From assembly GCA_030407005.1 (NCBI GenBank), contig JAUDYN010000008.1:186001-250000 (forward strand): a stretch of DNA of 64,000 nucleotides. The letters run 5' to 3'. The position numbers and the translations under genes are program-made. Each line of letters opens with the position of its first letter. The stretch's first letter is position 1. Source of the stretch: Desarmillaria ectypa. Taxonomy: Eukaryota > Basidiomycota > Agaricomycetes > Agaricales > Physalacriaceae. Below are positions 23,836-35,954 of this stretch, in pieces. Under the pieces are notes generated by a model. The model searched no databases. It saw nothing but the letters and a program-made list of their open reading frames with translations, and was not told the DNA's origin.

Positions 23836-25164
23836 ATGGAAGCCCAAGACAACGATTTATATGGATATGTGCCCACCAAGGGCGTCACACTCATGTTTAT
23901 AATCTTCTTTAGTATTTCTACCTGTGGGTGCAAGACATGGCGTTGCTCCGAGTTGATCTTCATGTTCTCCAGTGACGCACACTTTACAAGGCATGTACTT
24001 TCGCATGTGGTGGACCATTCCGACTATCCTTTTCGGTGGGTGCTTGGAGATATCGGGATGGAGTGCGCGCTTTTGGTCGAGCATCTCTCCGCGTCTCGAC
24101 GCGCCATATACGATTCAGTGAGTTCAACCCCTTTATAACCTGGCTGATGTTGATCATATTTCCTCGCTCCAGAGTACTGACTACCGTTATCGGACCGACG
24201 CCTCTCGTCGCTGCAAATTTCATCATCCTTGGTGCGATTATCCGTGTTCTGGGGCCTGCCTATAGCAGACTGAGTCCGAGAGCCTGTAGGTCCTCGTATC
24301 ATGTTTCTACTTATCCTGTCGCTCACGTACCCAAGATTCTAGGATATTCGTCAGCTGCGTGAGTGTCCTATAGGACCAGCGGCGTTATTACTGATGGATG
24401 CTATCTTGTTCTAGGATATTCTTTCCCTCTTTACGCAAGCTGCGGGAGGAAGTATGGCGTCGTCAAACGACGATGCTAATGCGGTCAAAATCGTGAGACT
24501 GCTAAATTTCTTCTCTGTTGATATGGCTCTGACATGCTCGGCGATGTAGGGAAGCGACGTGATGCTTGGGGGTATTGCCTTCCAACTGGGTACGTCGAGA
24601 CAACTATTCCGTGGGTGTGATTAATCCTTTCATAGGCGTCATCGTATTCTATGCTATTCTTGGCTGCGAGTTCCTCCTCAGGTACAGGTACAACCGTCCT
24701 TTCACTTGGCGCAGGAATCAGAATATCTCCTCGACGACCCTTTCATCGCCAAATATCGAACGCGGAACCATCGATAAAGGATTGAAGTATATGATTCGTG
24801 CTTTGGCCTTCAACACCGTTTGCCTTATTATTCGGTATATGAATTCATCGTCGTGTGTTTTATTGATTCCCTAAAGTATTTATTCAGGGCAATTTATCGG
24901 ACGATTGAACTCGCAGACGGGTGGGATGGAAAGGTCATCCACACGCAAGCCTACTTCAGTACGTATTCAATTACTCACGTTCTTTATACGTAGCTGATCA
25001 ACCGCCTCGTAGATGTGTTTGACGGCACTATGGTCCTCTTGGCTATCTACACTTTGAACTTTGCGCATCCCGGATACCTAATTGGAAGAGGTATGGGAAA
25101 AGATCGGGCCATTGAAGATCAGAAAAGCGAGAGTGCCATTGAGCTTGGCACAGCAACGAACTAG
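23836..25164 (+). CDS. RTA1-like (lipid-translocating exporter family) membrane protein
   Basis: Nine exons join in phase to 302 aa: 23836-23923, 23973-24117, 24173-24285, 24336-24358, 24415-24492, 24550-24589, 24636-24834, 24888-24958 and 25013-25164. The ATG chosen begins MEAQDNDLYGY. Family marks are a GYVPTKG start, seven hydrophobic segments, the core DILSLFTQAAGGSMASS, the GSDVMLGGIAFQLG segment, and RAIYRTIELADGWDGK followed by VFDGTMVLLAIYTLNFAHPG. Exon 4 is only 23 nt. RTA1 proteins act in the plasma membrane and are associated with resistance to amphipathic compounds and with lipid transport. Lying amid terpene cyclase genes, it could protect against or handle the product; that is inference. 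Copy 1 at 18.9 kb is dead. Confidence 0.87.
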
Positions 25165-25759
25165 ATTCATAGAGAAAGGAGCTCTTATTTCATAGCATGT
25201 AAATTAATCGACACCGAGAGTAGCTATACGAGATTACATTCTAAATGCATGGGGAAATAAAGGAGAAAACAGATAGGCCTTACCATCCAAAATAAGATGC
25301 CAGGACAACGAAATTGTGAAGGATGCAGCGCAATCCATTTACGCCATGAACATGGCAACGTGATTAGAGGCCGCAGTTTCAGCCAGAATGGGAGGAAACT
25401 TATTGGTCTACCACTCGGAGTGTCCGTGCTGTGTCCATGATCTCAGGCACTGGTATCAAATATCTCAGGGTAAAGAAACGCACCTGAATTAGTCGCGAGG
25501 CAATCATGTAGTGTGTTTGACATAAACTCTAAGAGCGACGCCTTCATTATAATATCATTGTCGGCCGTTCTTCGCGCATGCTTAAAATCGGGCCATCTAT
25601 AAAAATTTTGCCTGCCCATCGATCCCTGGGTTACCTCATGTTAATTAAATATTCTGAAGATACTGTTGTCAATATAGTGGATATCTGGCTAGAAATCTAG
25701 GTTTATGTACCTTGTCCGCCTGCTGGGTAGGAAACAATAAACTTGCCTTTCAATAAGTC

Positions 25760-26225
25760 AACAGAATACAAAGCAAGGATGCCGCCGCCGCCGTAATGTC
25801 TATAAGGCCATTCGTTGTAAGGTGATATTCAACATCAGCCATTCCTCGTCGAGAAATTTCAAGTCATTTTCTTCACATGTTCTAGATATGTACTTGACAA
25901 TGGATTCCGCCTTGATACAAAGATTTCCGAACCTTGGCCACTCGTCATAAGGCGCAGTGTCACTGTATCGATACCCGCCTCTAAGCAACAGAATATACAA
26001 ATATGAGCACCTGTTGCTGTTGATAGTCGCGTAGGATGAGCAGAAATGGAGAAATATCGGTTACAGGCTATCACTGGCACAGCAACATGAACAAAACAAA
26101 GGCCGAGGTCGTCGTGGTGGTCGATGGCAAAGGTTGTTTGGCGACGTCAACAAACAAGCATGCCTCTCTCATTACCACCACGATCATCACGCGTCCTTCA
26201 GCAAAAGCACGCTAATAACAGCTCA
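25760..26225 (-). repeat. Copy 2 of module X, probable gene relic
   Basis: This segment matches 32500-32960 along most of its length (shared ATACAAAGCAA, GAGGTCGTCG-like and TTGTTTGGCGACGTCAACAAAC cores). On the minus strand both read as pieces such as LFVDVAKQPL and a YR..(D/G)TxPxDE motif, but in shifted frames. I cannot identify a family. It lies next to the 7-TM relic and is repeated beside each cyclase gene. Confidence 0.55.
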
Positions 26226-26880
26226 TAGGTTAGTCTGTGGGTCTAAGATTCCAGACGATATGAACTGACGCGCCGTGCTAAACACTGAGAGAACAAGAAA
26301 GGTGATGACGGGAATTTTCTTATTCCACACAATAAAACATCGCCAAACGATAACCAGATCTCCGATGCAAGTCTACGAGAAAGGAAGTAACCAGCGCTCG
26401 GTTGAAACAGCTTCGGCAGAATGCATAGTACATACGCTCGTAATGTATATAAGGTCCTTTGCCCTGTTGATTTTAGCGCCAATGCCAGCAAGATAAAGCC
26501 CTGATCCGATGTCGTCCGCATGCATAATGAGGGCTTCTATCAGTCTGCGGATGCTCACCGCCGCATGTGTAGTATCCAGGCAGTATCCATGCAAAAGTCA
26601 GAAATAATAAAATAGATTCATAGATTGGAGTTTACTCACAACACGATAATAGCGGAGGTTACGACTTTGTTCGGTGAGCACGATTTGCAGATCGAGATGA
26701 TGGTATGAAATACGTAGGCAGCAAGGACAGTAAAGCATCCTACTTCCAAGTTAGTAGCCAGAAGAAAATGCGACCCAACAGTGCATATACCCCAGAGAAA
26801 TGATGCAACCCAGGCTGATATCAAGTATGCCTCGTCTATTCTGAAGAGGATCTCGGAGCGACTATGAAGCGTCATTGTTT
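26226..26880 (-). pseudogene. Agaricomycete 7-TM family protein, 5' two-thirds
   Basis: Starting at MTLHSRSE the minus strand reads a first helix (AYLISAWVASFLWGIC) and a second (FTVLAAYVFHTIISI). A TTHAAVSIRRLIEALIMHADD loop, KINRAKDLIYI and GDLVIVWRCFIVWNKK follow in separate exons. This is the order found in a large Agaricomycete-specific 7-TM family. The last helices are absent here, while a fragment at 35955-36224 encodes just that missing end. I treat this as a truncated gene, though undetected exons cannot be excluded. Confidence 0.5.
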
Positions 26881-27110
26881 ATGCACGGAATAAAATCCAA
26901 CGACGGATGACTTTCTTACATATCACTATCAGAGTATAGCCTAGGAATATATTGATATAGAATGGTGTTCACCACAGTAAGGCTAGGAGTAATCGATGCG
27001 AGATCATATAAAATCCGTATCAATTTGTTGATCAAGATGCAACAGAGCGAGGCCTGGATTTCGAATCACCATCAACTGAGAGGCACGCGAGGAGACACGT
27101 ATCGCCGAAA

Positions 27111-28480
27111 TCAGGCATCTTTTACTTGTTCTTCCAGCCAATCCCACAGCTGCTTCCCAGTCTCGACATCCTGAGAAGCAGGAATTGGCTTCCAAAGACG
27201 CGCCCAGGGAACAAAATACTAATTTTGTCCGCCATCATTGAAAGTTCAAGGCATTATTCTGGGAGCAAGTGGTTACCTTTCTGTTGAACGTTGCACCTTC
27301 CACAGATGTTCCTGCATACAGCTGCGTCAAAGAACCAAATGGGGCCGGATATAGAATGCGAGACTAACAGGCATAATCTGAGTGGACGACAAGACAGAAC
27401 TGTACTATCACATACGACCATGAAACCCTTCAATCCCCGAAGGGTTCGCTGAAGTTCCGTTGCGATATTGCCTGTTCTGCGTTTTCATATGATGCATTAC
27501 GTGCAAAAGAGAAAACAAACTAGGATTCACACAAGAAGAAACAATTTGTTCTCCGTACCTACGTGAGAATTCGGTGGAGTACACCAAATTGGCCTGTAGG
27601 AGTGTAGGAGATATCAGCTGCCAACTCGAAGGGTATCAGGGAACGCACAAATTTGCTTTGGAAGTACAGAGGTTCTGTGCCTAGTTTCCTTCGAACAGGA
27701 CCATCTCTGAAAGCTTCGTAATCAAGTTTGCTAGTCAGCTCACTCGCGACTGATGCGGTGTTAACAACCCGGGCTTTGATTGTTCCACCAGAACTCTATG
27801 CTACCGCTAATAGCGCCGGAAGAAGAAGCTTCGTAAAGTAAAAATGGCCTGCGCAAATGTGTGAATATCAACGCCTGGGAATTGACCATGCGATGATACC
27901 GACCAAGTACATTGACCCCGATAGTGAGATCATATCCTTCAATAGTCAATTCGGCGATATCAGGTTCCATAACCCCTCTGAGATGTGTCAGTTACGTATC
28001 GTATCCCGAGTAAGATTGCGACTGACGCATTGTTGAAAAGAATATGAAGTTCCTTTTCTTTGCTACAGGATTATGACTTTTATCAGTACCTGAAGAGTTT
28101 TTGGAGTGAGTTAACAACAAACCTTAAGAAGGTACTAGCGGCAGCTTGAATAGACTTTAAACTCGCCAAATTCAGCGGTAAGTAAAGAGCATCCTTTCCA
28201 GTGGTTTCACGAAGCTTTTCTATAGCCGCGTTGGCTTTCGCCTCGTTTCTACAGGCTACGTAAACCTTGGCATTGTGTGGCAAGATTGCCTGTGTGTGAG
28301 ATGGTCAGTCACTTTTATGCACTGCAACCCGAGTTAAACCACTTTAGCTGTCTCGAATCCGACACCTGTGTTTCCACCCGTCACGATAACCACCTTCCCA
28401 GATAGCTCGGGGATGTCATCAACGGAGAATTTTGATTTTGGAGGCCACGCTTGCAAGATGAATGACTGTACAATGCCCAT
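27111..28480 (-). pseudogene. Short-chain dehydrogenase/reductase with a single nonsense codon
   Basis: Nine exons fit in phase to 300 codons: 28343-28480, 28123-28289, 28027-28062, 27904-27977, 27649-27848, 27559-27593, 27419-27476, 27277-27363 and 27111-27218. Motifs are the cofactor loop TGGNTGVG, an ACRNE segment that favours NADP, LFNNAGVM, the catalytic Asn region, VVNTAS with the active Ser, and YFQSKF with the YxxxK Lys (Tyr in PLYFQSK). The C-terminus WDWLEEQVKDA is typical of retinol dehydrogenase/WW-oxidoreductase-like fungal SDRs. Codon 156 (27796-27798) is TAG in an otherwise intact frame, explained by one C-to-T change from CAG. It would reduce or oxidise an alcohol or ketone, plausibly on a terpenoid. 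It is either freshly dead or carries a sequence error. Confidence 0.85.
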
Positions 28481-28521
28481 GTCTTGATGTCAGCGAAGGA
28501 AGGGAAGAGGGAAGGACGTCT

Positions 28522-28769
28522 TATTGGAATTTGAGAGTTGAGCCGAGATGATGGCAATCCGGCATTATGCCGAACTTGCTGATTAAGAGAGAAGTATTAG
28601 GAAACTTGTAGAAGATTTTAGTACATTAGCATTTAGTATATAAGTACGTACAGTAGCGTACATCTGCATGCGTTTGCAGAGCTCAGCCAAGCGCAATACT
28701 ATTGGCCTGACACCGCGCATGTACTAACTGGGAACGAACTGATCTACTCATCCCCCGTTTTTTACAATA
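28522..28769 (+). repeat. Solo LTR, family B (248 bp)
   Basis: This is the reverse complement of 49034-49282. Its ends read TATTGG and ACAATA (degenerate TGTTGG/ACAACA), flanked by CGTCT (28517-28521) and CATCT (28770-28774), which match at four of five positions. It lies within 50 bp of the SDR start, in its promoter region, so it could affect that gene's expression. Confidence 0.85.
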
Positions 28770-29037
28770 CATCTGTATGTCGACGGCGAGGCGTGAGACG
28801 AGAACTATGCCTTCTCATGCTTTATTCCCAGAAGTTAAGCCGAATTCAGTTCGGTTGCAATTTGGTGTTAGCCGAGGACCATTGTCTAGGCTTCATTCTC
28901 CACCATTGACGTTCGTCACACCTTTGCTCTATGGTCTCCCGCTCTATTCATGATCTTCCGTACTTTTCTCTGTTAATATCTCGTACACAAAGCCGAAAGA
29001 TGTATTCATAGCGGAGATACCATTGATCTTCTAATCC

Positions 29038-30419
29038 CTATGCAAGCGTGGCTACATCTTCATCCAAAATGATCACCGTCTTTCCGATGTTACCTCCCAT
29101 CAGCATATTGGCGAAAGCTGTGGCGGTGCTTTCCAGTCCTTTGTACTCATGGGAGACATACTTTACGTCGCCTGATGCCAGATACTGAGGAATAGTGTTG
29201 AAGAATTCTTCTTCGTACTTCTTAGCCCAATCGGTCATTACCATTCCGTCCATCCTGTAAGCGAGAAATCGATATCAAAATATTGGCAATGTACTAGGGA
29301 TATGATACGCACCTTATTATATAGCGACTTAGCAGCCAGAGGTTCTGGTCATAGATGCTCAGAAATGGATATGTCGAATCAAGAGAAAACCAACACCCGA
29401 ACACCATATGAATGGGACAACTTTGAGTTGTATTGGCTCACCATCAGACAAATAACGAAACGAGCATGAGTGTTGGCGTTCTCAATGGCAGCTTCGAGAG
29501 TACGCCCCCTCGAAATATATGTCAATTGGTCCATGTCTTTGCAGCTCCCCCGACGTGTGAGAAGTTCGATAGTTGAAGGCATGGTCGGCCCCTAGGCGTA
29601 AGGCGAGCGCAACCTTCTCGTCAGTGCCACACGACGCAATGACCTTGAGCTTTTGAAGCTTGGCCATTTGAATTACAAGGCTTCTCGTGACCGTGAGTAT
29701 ATGTTTGCGCACAAATTGGTGTGAACTTACTGGTCCACTGCACCACACGCAGCAGAAACGAATAGAGTTTCTCCCTAGTATCGTGTCTGAATCAAGGAAA
29801 CTCTCAACAATGAAACGCCTTACGGGTATAGGGGAAGCGAGGTCTTTCAGCCCGTAGTAAGCCGTTTGTCCAGACATACCTAGAGCCCCAACGAAGTAAT
29901 GCCATGGGAGTTTGTAGGGATCGTTAAGGACTTTCAAGCCAAGTCCTGGCATTTCCAAGGACATAGCAGTCGTAGTCGGAAAGACGGCAAACTTCTTGAA
30001 GGTTGTCCCTGTATGAGAACATTAATTCGTAATCTACGAGTGGAAAACATACGCATGAATCTATAAACGTGACTCCCAGCTTCAATTCCGTCCTTCTCAG
30101 ACCTTAAAACACGGCCGACACCAAAGCCTGTGACACTGATAGCATTTCTGGTTAGACATCAAGAATGGAAATGACATCGTAAGGCCCACTTATCGTTCAG
30201 ACCAAATGCAGGCATATCTCCAGGTTCTTGGATAGGTCTCATTCGATTACGCATATACGGATCCAGACTAAGCGCCAATACTTCCACAAGGATACCACCC
30301 TCGAGGTTGACGGTTTCAATATCGACGCACTCATCTTCCAGATATGTGAAGGTCTCCGCATCAGGATGGCCTTTTGGAACAGAGCTAAATATGACTCTAG
30401 GATTGAGAATTTGAGGCAT
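29038..30419 (-). pseudogene. MDR-family reductase (alkenal/prostaglandin reductase-like) with a frameshift
   Basis: The ATG at 30419 begins MPQILNPRVIF. Exons 30190-30419, 30053-30135, 29824-30008, 29731-29774 and one starting near 29680 give LSLDPYMRNRM, VTGFGVGRVL, GALGMSGQTAYYGL, GETLFVSAACGAV and LQKLKVIASCGTDEK. This is the zinc-free medium-chain reductase pattern of NADP-dependent double-bond reductases. At about 29505-29512 the conserved DNVGGR motif is damaged: TTCGA is followed directly by GGGGGCGT, as if about 8 nt were lost. The frame then shifts into RTLEAAIENANTHARFVIC. The last exon runs from MDGMVMTDWAKK to the stop at 29038. It probably reduced an alpha,beta-unsaturated carbonyl. 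A shredded second copy lies at 36.5-36.9 kb. Confidence 0.82.
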
Positions 30420-30936
30420 CTGGAAAATAGGTTGGTGTATGTTGATTCGGGGAAATTGTGGTGATTGTTACCTCCTAGTAAACCTTGGGCTTCCTGTAAA
30501 TTTCAACGAGAAAAAGATGAGATCTGAACGTCAGGAATCCTCTGAACTGAAACTCCAAGTAAATTTAGAAGCCGTACCATGTCGGGCTAACCTTCAACCC
30601 CCAAAAGAAGTGGCGTTAACAATATCAAGGATCTGAATCCAAATCTGATGGAAATTTTGGGACTTTTCCAGGCACGCGGGTACCTGTCGTCCGTCTGTTA
30701 GCATGAGAAAACCAAAGATAACTTTTCCCAGCACCACAGCAAGGCGACTCACTTCCCAAACCGAGTACTCCGGCAATCTACTATTCGACCGGGTTATCAT
30801 TTAGTAAGATTCTGGACCGGGACCCCGGACCCCGAACCCTGATATTCTCGGTCAACTTTTGAATACCGAATTGATACCGTAAGCCTGGGAATTTGTTGGG
30901 TGGGCGCTTGACGCCAGTACATGCAGACTTACTCTC

Positions 30937-31164
30937 ATGCCATCTTGCGGCATTCTAGTGGGAATATTTGTGTCCACTCTCATCCTTTTCAAATGGCTGT
31001 CCTGGTGGAAAGCAGCTCCTTCGCTTGTCAATGTGACTGGACCTCCGGCTCCGAGTTTTGTCCTCGGCCACACATTGGATCTGGAGCGGGCACCGGTCGG
31101 CACACGCCACAACAAATGGGCTCGCGAATATGGACCAACATACCGACTATTGGGTCCTTTTGGA
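30937..31164 (+). pseudogene. Cytochrome P450 N-terminal fragment
   Basis: One exon encodes a membrane anchor (CGILVGIFVSTLILFKWL), a proline-rich hinge GPPAPSFVLGH, and WAREYGPTYRLLGPFG, as at the start of Agaricomycete P450s. No I-helix, ExxR or heme box follows in the next kilobase, so only the 5' end survives. Confidence 0.7.
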
Positions 31165-32499
31165 GTATGCTGTGAACTACAGGATTCACGAATGACTGAG
31201 AGTGGATTCAGGAATCCCGAACCGTCATTGGTGACCCTAAAGCTCAATCACGTACTTCAGAGTAAGAACTTCGAGCGAAATGCAAGTGATACTATGGATA
31301 GCCGGGATATGCAAAAATCAGACAAATGATTTTCTGTAACATGCCATATTATCTCTCACCTTGTATAAACCTAACAGCAGCTTTAGAACCCTCTTAAGAG
31401 CGTTATTTTTTTTTTCTGGTGACACGAGCAAAGATAATAGTGTCGGCTAGATGCCGAGTGAGAGGGCCAAAAATTCGACTTATGCAAATGATTGTCACGG
31501 TGAGTGTCACATTAACTTTTTAAAGTCCGCTACGGCAGCGGCACGGCTAGTAGGGACTCATCACGATTGAGCGTCGTCTGTGGCTGCATCTCACCGATTT
31601 CCTTGCTTTCAAGTGCAATAAACCTTGGACTGAATTCCATACAATTACTGGTGGTACATGTATGAACTAGAATACGTGTATGAAGTGCTGACATCAAACA
31701 TGGGCAAGCGGTGTTCCAAATTATCACATCTAATACTTCTGGAATCATGAAATCATGGTTTTCAACATCTTCTTATCCTCAGATGCATTTGAAAGTTGTG
31801 CATCGTGATGGTCTAGTATGTACAATTGATTTGGCTAAGTTATACGCAGTTATAATTCCGTGCACAAGAGCAACTGCGTGTATGAGACTGCTACACAGGC
31901 CAATTTAGACCACTTTTTCGTACGTTGTAGCACCCCTTCTGCACTTTTGAACAAAATAAAATTATAGTCTTCACAGCATACATTACTTGAGTTACAGAAG
32001 AAAAATTCGAGGCCCAAAAATGATAGTAATGTATCGAAAAACGCAATTTGCATATCCCGGCTCAGTTGCACATGCTGATCACCCATAGTAGGGTCGCCCT
32101 TGAAATTTTTGTTCGTTACTGTCCACATGTGCTTCTCCGCTTATTCTCAAAATTGGATATTCGGCCAGGGAGTTGCGTTTCCGCTGTGGAATATTGTTGA
32201 CACTGTGGCTGTGCGAGCTGGCACGACGTCCAGCTAGCCTGAGTCTGGATGAGTAAAGGATGAGTAAAGGATTAAAAAGAGAAAGACAGTACTAGAAGAA
32301 TACAGGATAGTATTCAAGTAGCTAGTTTTTGTAGTGTACTGTACTCGTTTGCCCTTCCTATAAGCAAACTTGGACTGCTCTGTTCTAACTCACTGGGCAA
32401 ACGTGCCTGATCTTTGATCCGCGGTGCGCGTGTTATCCAACATCTGCACCTTAGCCACATGCTAGAGCAGGAGACACTACAACTTCTCCGATGAATCGA
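31165..32499. other. intergenic, nothing recognised
   Basis: This is AT-rich sequence with short ORFs lacking family features. No trace of the remaining P450 exons was found here. Confidence 0.45.
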
Positions 32500-33260
32500 C
32501 AAAATACAAAGCAAAGATGCCACCTTCGTTGTGATGTTGGCATGGCCGTTCGTCGGGGGCTGGGATGACAATAAACATTAGCTACTCGTCGTCGGGGGAA
32601 ATTAAGTCATTACTGGTTCATTCAGGGCTCTAGAGGTGTATCCATCAGTGGATCATGCCTTGCTGCAAAGAATTTACAAACCTTGTTCGCTCGTCGGGAA
32701 AGGCACAGTGCCAATTTGTCGATACTTGCCCCGACCAGCAGAATTGCCAGAATACACAGAGATGAAACCGCCTGAAGCGGCTACTAGCCGTGTCGGATGA
32801 ATAGCAATGAAGAATCAAAGCGTAGTGGCGTGAAGAAACGAAGGTCGAGATCGTCGTGATGGCCGAAAGCAAAGGTTGCTTGGCGACATCAACAAACAAC
32901 ATGGTTCTCTTCACTACCACCATCATTACGCGTCCTTTGCACAAGTCACGATAATATCGTCCTGTAGATGTTTCTGCAACATTTCTCTAGAGCTTTAAGG
33001 CCTACACGATGCCGACGAAGGTCCTGACAGCCAGCTCGGAATGAACAAGCCCACGCCTTCTCTTCGGTGTTCTTACAGTTTGATGGCGAACGGAATCTGT
33101 CCATTGCTATCCGGTTGATTGACGTATCGTTGACAGCAGGGCATTGCTTGAAGGGCGACTACACCGACCCCCGCCATAAGGTATCTTTTCTATTACCAAA
33201 ATTCGGTTCTAGTCATGGTAGCAGCCCAACAGTGATCAGTCTACTCAGCTATTCTTCGAG
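32500..33260 (-). repeat. Copy 3 of module X and adjoining duplicated sequence
   Basis: 32500-32960 matches 25760-26225. The following part, from GATGCCGACGAAGGTCCTG near 33010, matches 37850-38080. The same order recurs 3' of the other intact cyclase gene, so this is one edge of a tandem segmental duplication. No intact protein is encoded. Confidence 0.6.
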
Positions 33261-33780
33261 ATAATTTGTTTACCGTTGGACAGTATACCTGGGCTGCCTT
33301 ACCGCGAAGCCAAGTTCTAAGCACCCGTACAATGGACTGGCTCGAGGAAGGACGGATGTCACTGTGCCAATGTATCCTCATCTTCAATACAGCTGTTAAA
33401 TCAAATTTCAGTGTATTTCACTTTTGCTCGAAGCTACATCCTCAGGCAAATGCTTCCCATGTCGGAGGTGCTAGAGCCGTTCTATCTTAGCTGTCTTACC
33501 ACAACAAGGTGACAAGAATGCATCGCGTCTCATCCAAATTTCTGTTGACTGCTCAAATAGATGTAGGCTTGCCGCATATAACAGTATGGGTCCTTGACGA
33601 AGGGAATGGTTCTGAGCTACTACTAGGGTATTAATGCAGCGCTCCTCAAGATATATAGGAAGCTCAACTATAAAATAAGCGATTAAAATGGTATTAAATT
33701 TAAACACTACCCCATGCTTTTACTTAGTAATTAATATCATAAAAAGGCTCGCTTGCTGCCGATTATGACTGCCAACTCGG

Positions 33781-35372
33781 TCATAGCGAGGAACCTGTCA
33801 GGTTACATTGGATAGCGTGGATAGCCATTGCTGTCGTCAAACCCCGATTCCCGATACTAAGACCCGAAGACCCGTATTTGTAGATCAAACCAGCATCCCA
33901 CCCTCCATCTTCCCATTGGGAAGCCCTGAGAGATTGAAGATCGATATCATTTCTGACGCCCGTAAAATGGCAAACGATGAGGCGCATTGCCAATGCAAGT
34001 CCATCTCCTGCTGCCCCAATTCGTTCCGTAACTCTTTCTTTCAGGAGAGGATAGAGGCGGCTGTGAACGACTGGATCATCACAGCTACTGATAAATCGAT
34101 AAAGGAAGAAGAGAAAGCATTCTGCTGTCTGGTAGTAACGCGAGCCTTGGACATATGCCCGGTGAAGGAGAACCTCGTACACCCATTGCAAAGTCTCGCT
34201 CATCTCACCTCCTCGACCATAAGAATAGAAGAGGTGAAGAACGTTTACGCAGACAACGGGGTCGACTCGCGGTCTATCATGGTCGAAGTATGTCTAACCA
34301 GAGACAGTGAGACTCGCAGATTGAATTCGAGCCCAAGGACACTTACCTGTACGATTCCATCTTCATTTATATAATTCAACATCTCATCCATTATAGATGC
34401 TGCCACCTTCACTCTTGCTCGAACCACTGTAAGGCCGAGTGATGTGGTGTCTAAATCGTAAGGAAACTCGGTTGTGGTAAGCTGACCATTCCCTTTAATC
34501 ATCATCAGCTCGGTTGACAATGAACCCATGAGCACTACTCACCTCGGAAAAAGTTCCACTTTCCCTCCTTTTCAGCAATATCCGATCCAACCAATGACCT
34601 GTCAATCTGTCAGCTCATAACATCGGAAATGTAAGTAGACCGATTCCCACCGATCATTTGTCATCTCGAGAATGAGCAACTGAGCAAAGTTCTCCTGTAT
34701 AGCTATTCCTCCACACATTGAGGCGAGATGACCTGCATTCTCCTTCAAAAATCTTTGGCCTCTTTGAATCGGATCTCGGAACAAAGTGAGCAGCGATTGC
34801 TTCAGCTCGTTGGATTCGCGATACAGGATACCATGGAGTCCTTGTGAGCGCGCAGAAAGTACATTCTCGAGCTTGTCATCAATAAATATGGTTCGTGATG
34901 GATCCAGGCTCGCCTTTGCGATCGCGTACCGGTAGAATTTAAGTTCGGGTTTACGTGTTCCGGCTGCGAAGGACGTGAAGATGCCATCGAATATTGACCA
35001 ATCCATATCCACAGCAATGCTCCGAAGGGCATCATAATCGGGCTGTGATATGTTTGACATGGCAAAGATGCGTAAGGTCCCCGCTGCCGAATCTTTGAGT
35101 CCCCGAAGGAAAGTGACAAGATCGCGGTTGCATTGCAAAGAGGCACAGGATTCTTCGATTGCGTTGCGGACGTCTACTGGGCTGACGGATAATTCTCGTC
35201 CGATACTATCGTAGCAGGCCTGCTGGGAGATTCTGCCCTTCTCGTACTCGAACCATGTCGATGAGGAGAGAACTCTGCGAAGGGTGTTCAGGGAAAGGGA
35301 CTGATTGGGTGGGGGAGACCATGTGAAGAGAACATCTCCCAAATCACAAAGTATGGTGTCGTATCGAGGCAT
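33781..35372 (-). CDS. HAD/class II terpene cyclase fusion, copy B
   Basis: Four exons (34651-35372, 34543-34598, 34347-34492, 33781-34293) give 478 aa in continuous phase with GT-AG introns. Residues 1-240 are a HAD phosphatase-type domain with motif I CDLGDVLF, motif II FAMSNIS, motif III RKPEL and motif IV IFIDDK. Residues from about 255 form a beta-type cyclase domain with DLDTT (class II acid motif) and, near the end, QWEDGGWD and IGNRGLTT. This fusion is the architecture of AstC of Aspergillus oryzae, which cyclises farnesyl diphosphate to a drimanyl product. Related enzymes may also cleave the diphosphate. The second Asp of classical DxD in HAD motif I is replaced (DLGD), so whether it dephosphorylates is open. 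Cytosolic action is likely, since no targeting signal is seen. It is collinear in exon lengths with copy C, a tandem paralog. Confidence 0.9.
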
Positions 35373-35954
35373 TTACGTTTTAAAGTCTGGGAAGAAACTA
35401 AGGCTCTTTATATACGTTTACTGCCATGTTTGTTTGGAAGGAGGATCGTTCGGCGTCCCGGGAAATTACCTCCATGTGCTGATCTCGTCCATTAGTATTC
35501 CCATGAACACATCATGGTTAGTTACCGGGCTTTGTAGACCACAAGCATGGTGTTTCAATCTATGAGTAAATACGTCTATATCTGGAATCCTTTCTAGGAC
35601 ATAGGCTGGATGCGATATGCCCAGGGCCGACCCACGGATACGATCCTCTCAGATTTGATGTCCTATAGTGGAACGGTAGTAGCTCCTTGTGAAGCGATCT
35701 TGTCGGAGAACTTAGTCTCGTCAGGCGCTTAGTGTGAGTTCTGCACGAATTGCATCCTTCCTACAGTAATAGTCCCTACATCTCCGTGCGAAGGAGCTCC
35801 GCGACCGTAATTCGACAATGCCCTAGAAAATACGAAATCAGATCGGGAGAAGGTCATTAGTAATATCCGCACACGTCGTTATCTGGGGCTTACGATCACA
35901 AAATATGTGCATCACATTCAGGCCATTTGCATCCGTCTACATAGACCTTGAAAG
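35373..35954. other. intergenic, upstream of copy B
   Basis: It should contain the promoter of copy B. A plus ORF at 35305-35565 overlaps the gene start antisense and has no features. Confidence 0.4.

Noticed and set aside
30206..30496. Possible extra gene antisense to the MDR reductase (plus ORF 30228-30464)
   Set aside because: It is the shadow of the first MDR exon and has no independent features.
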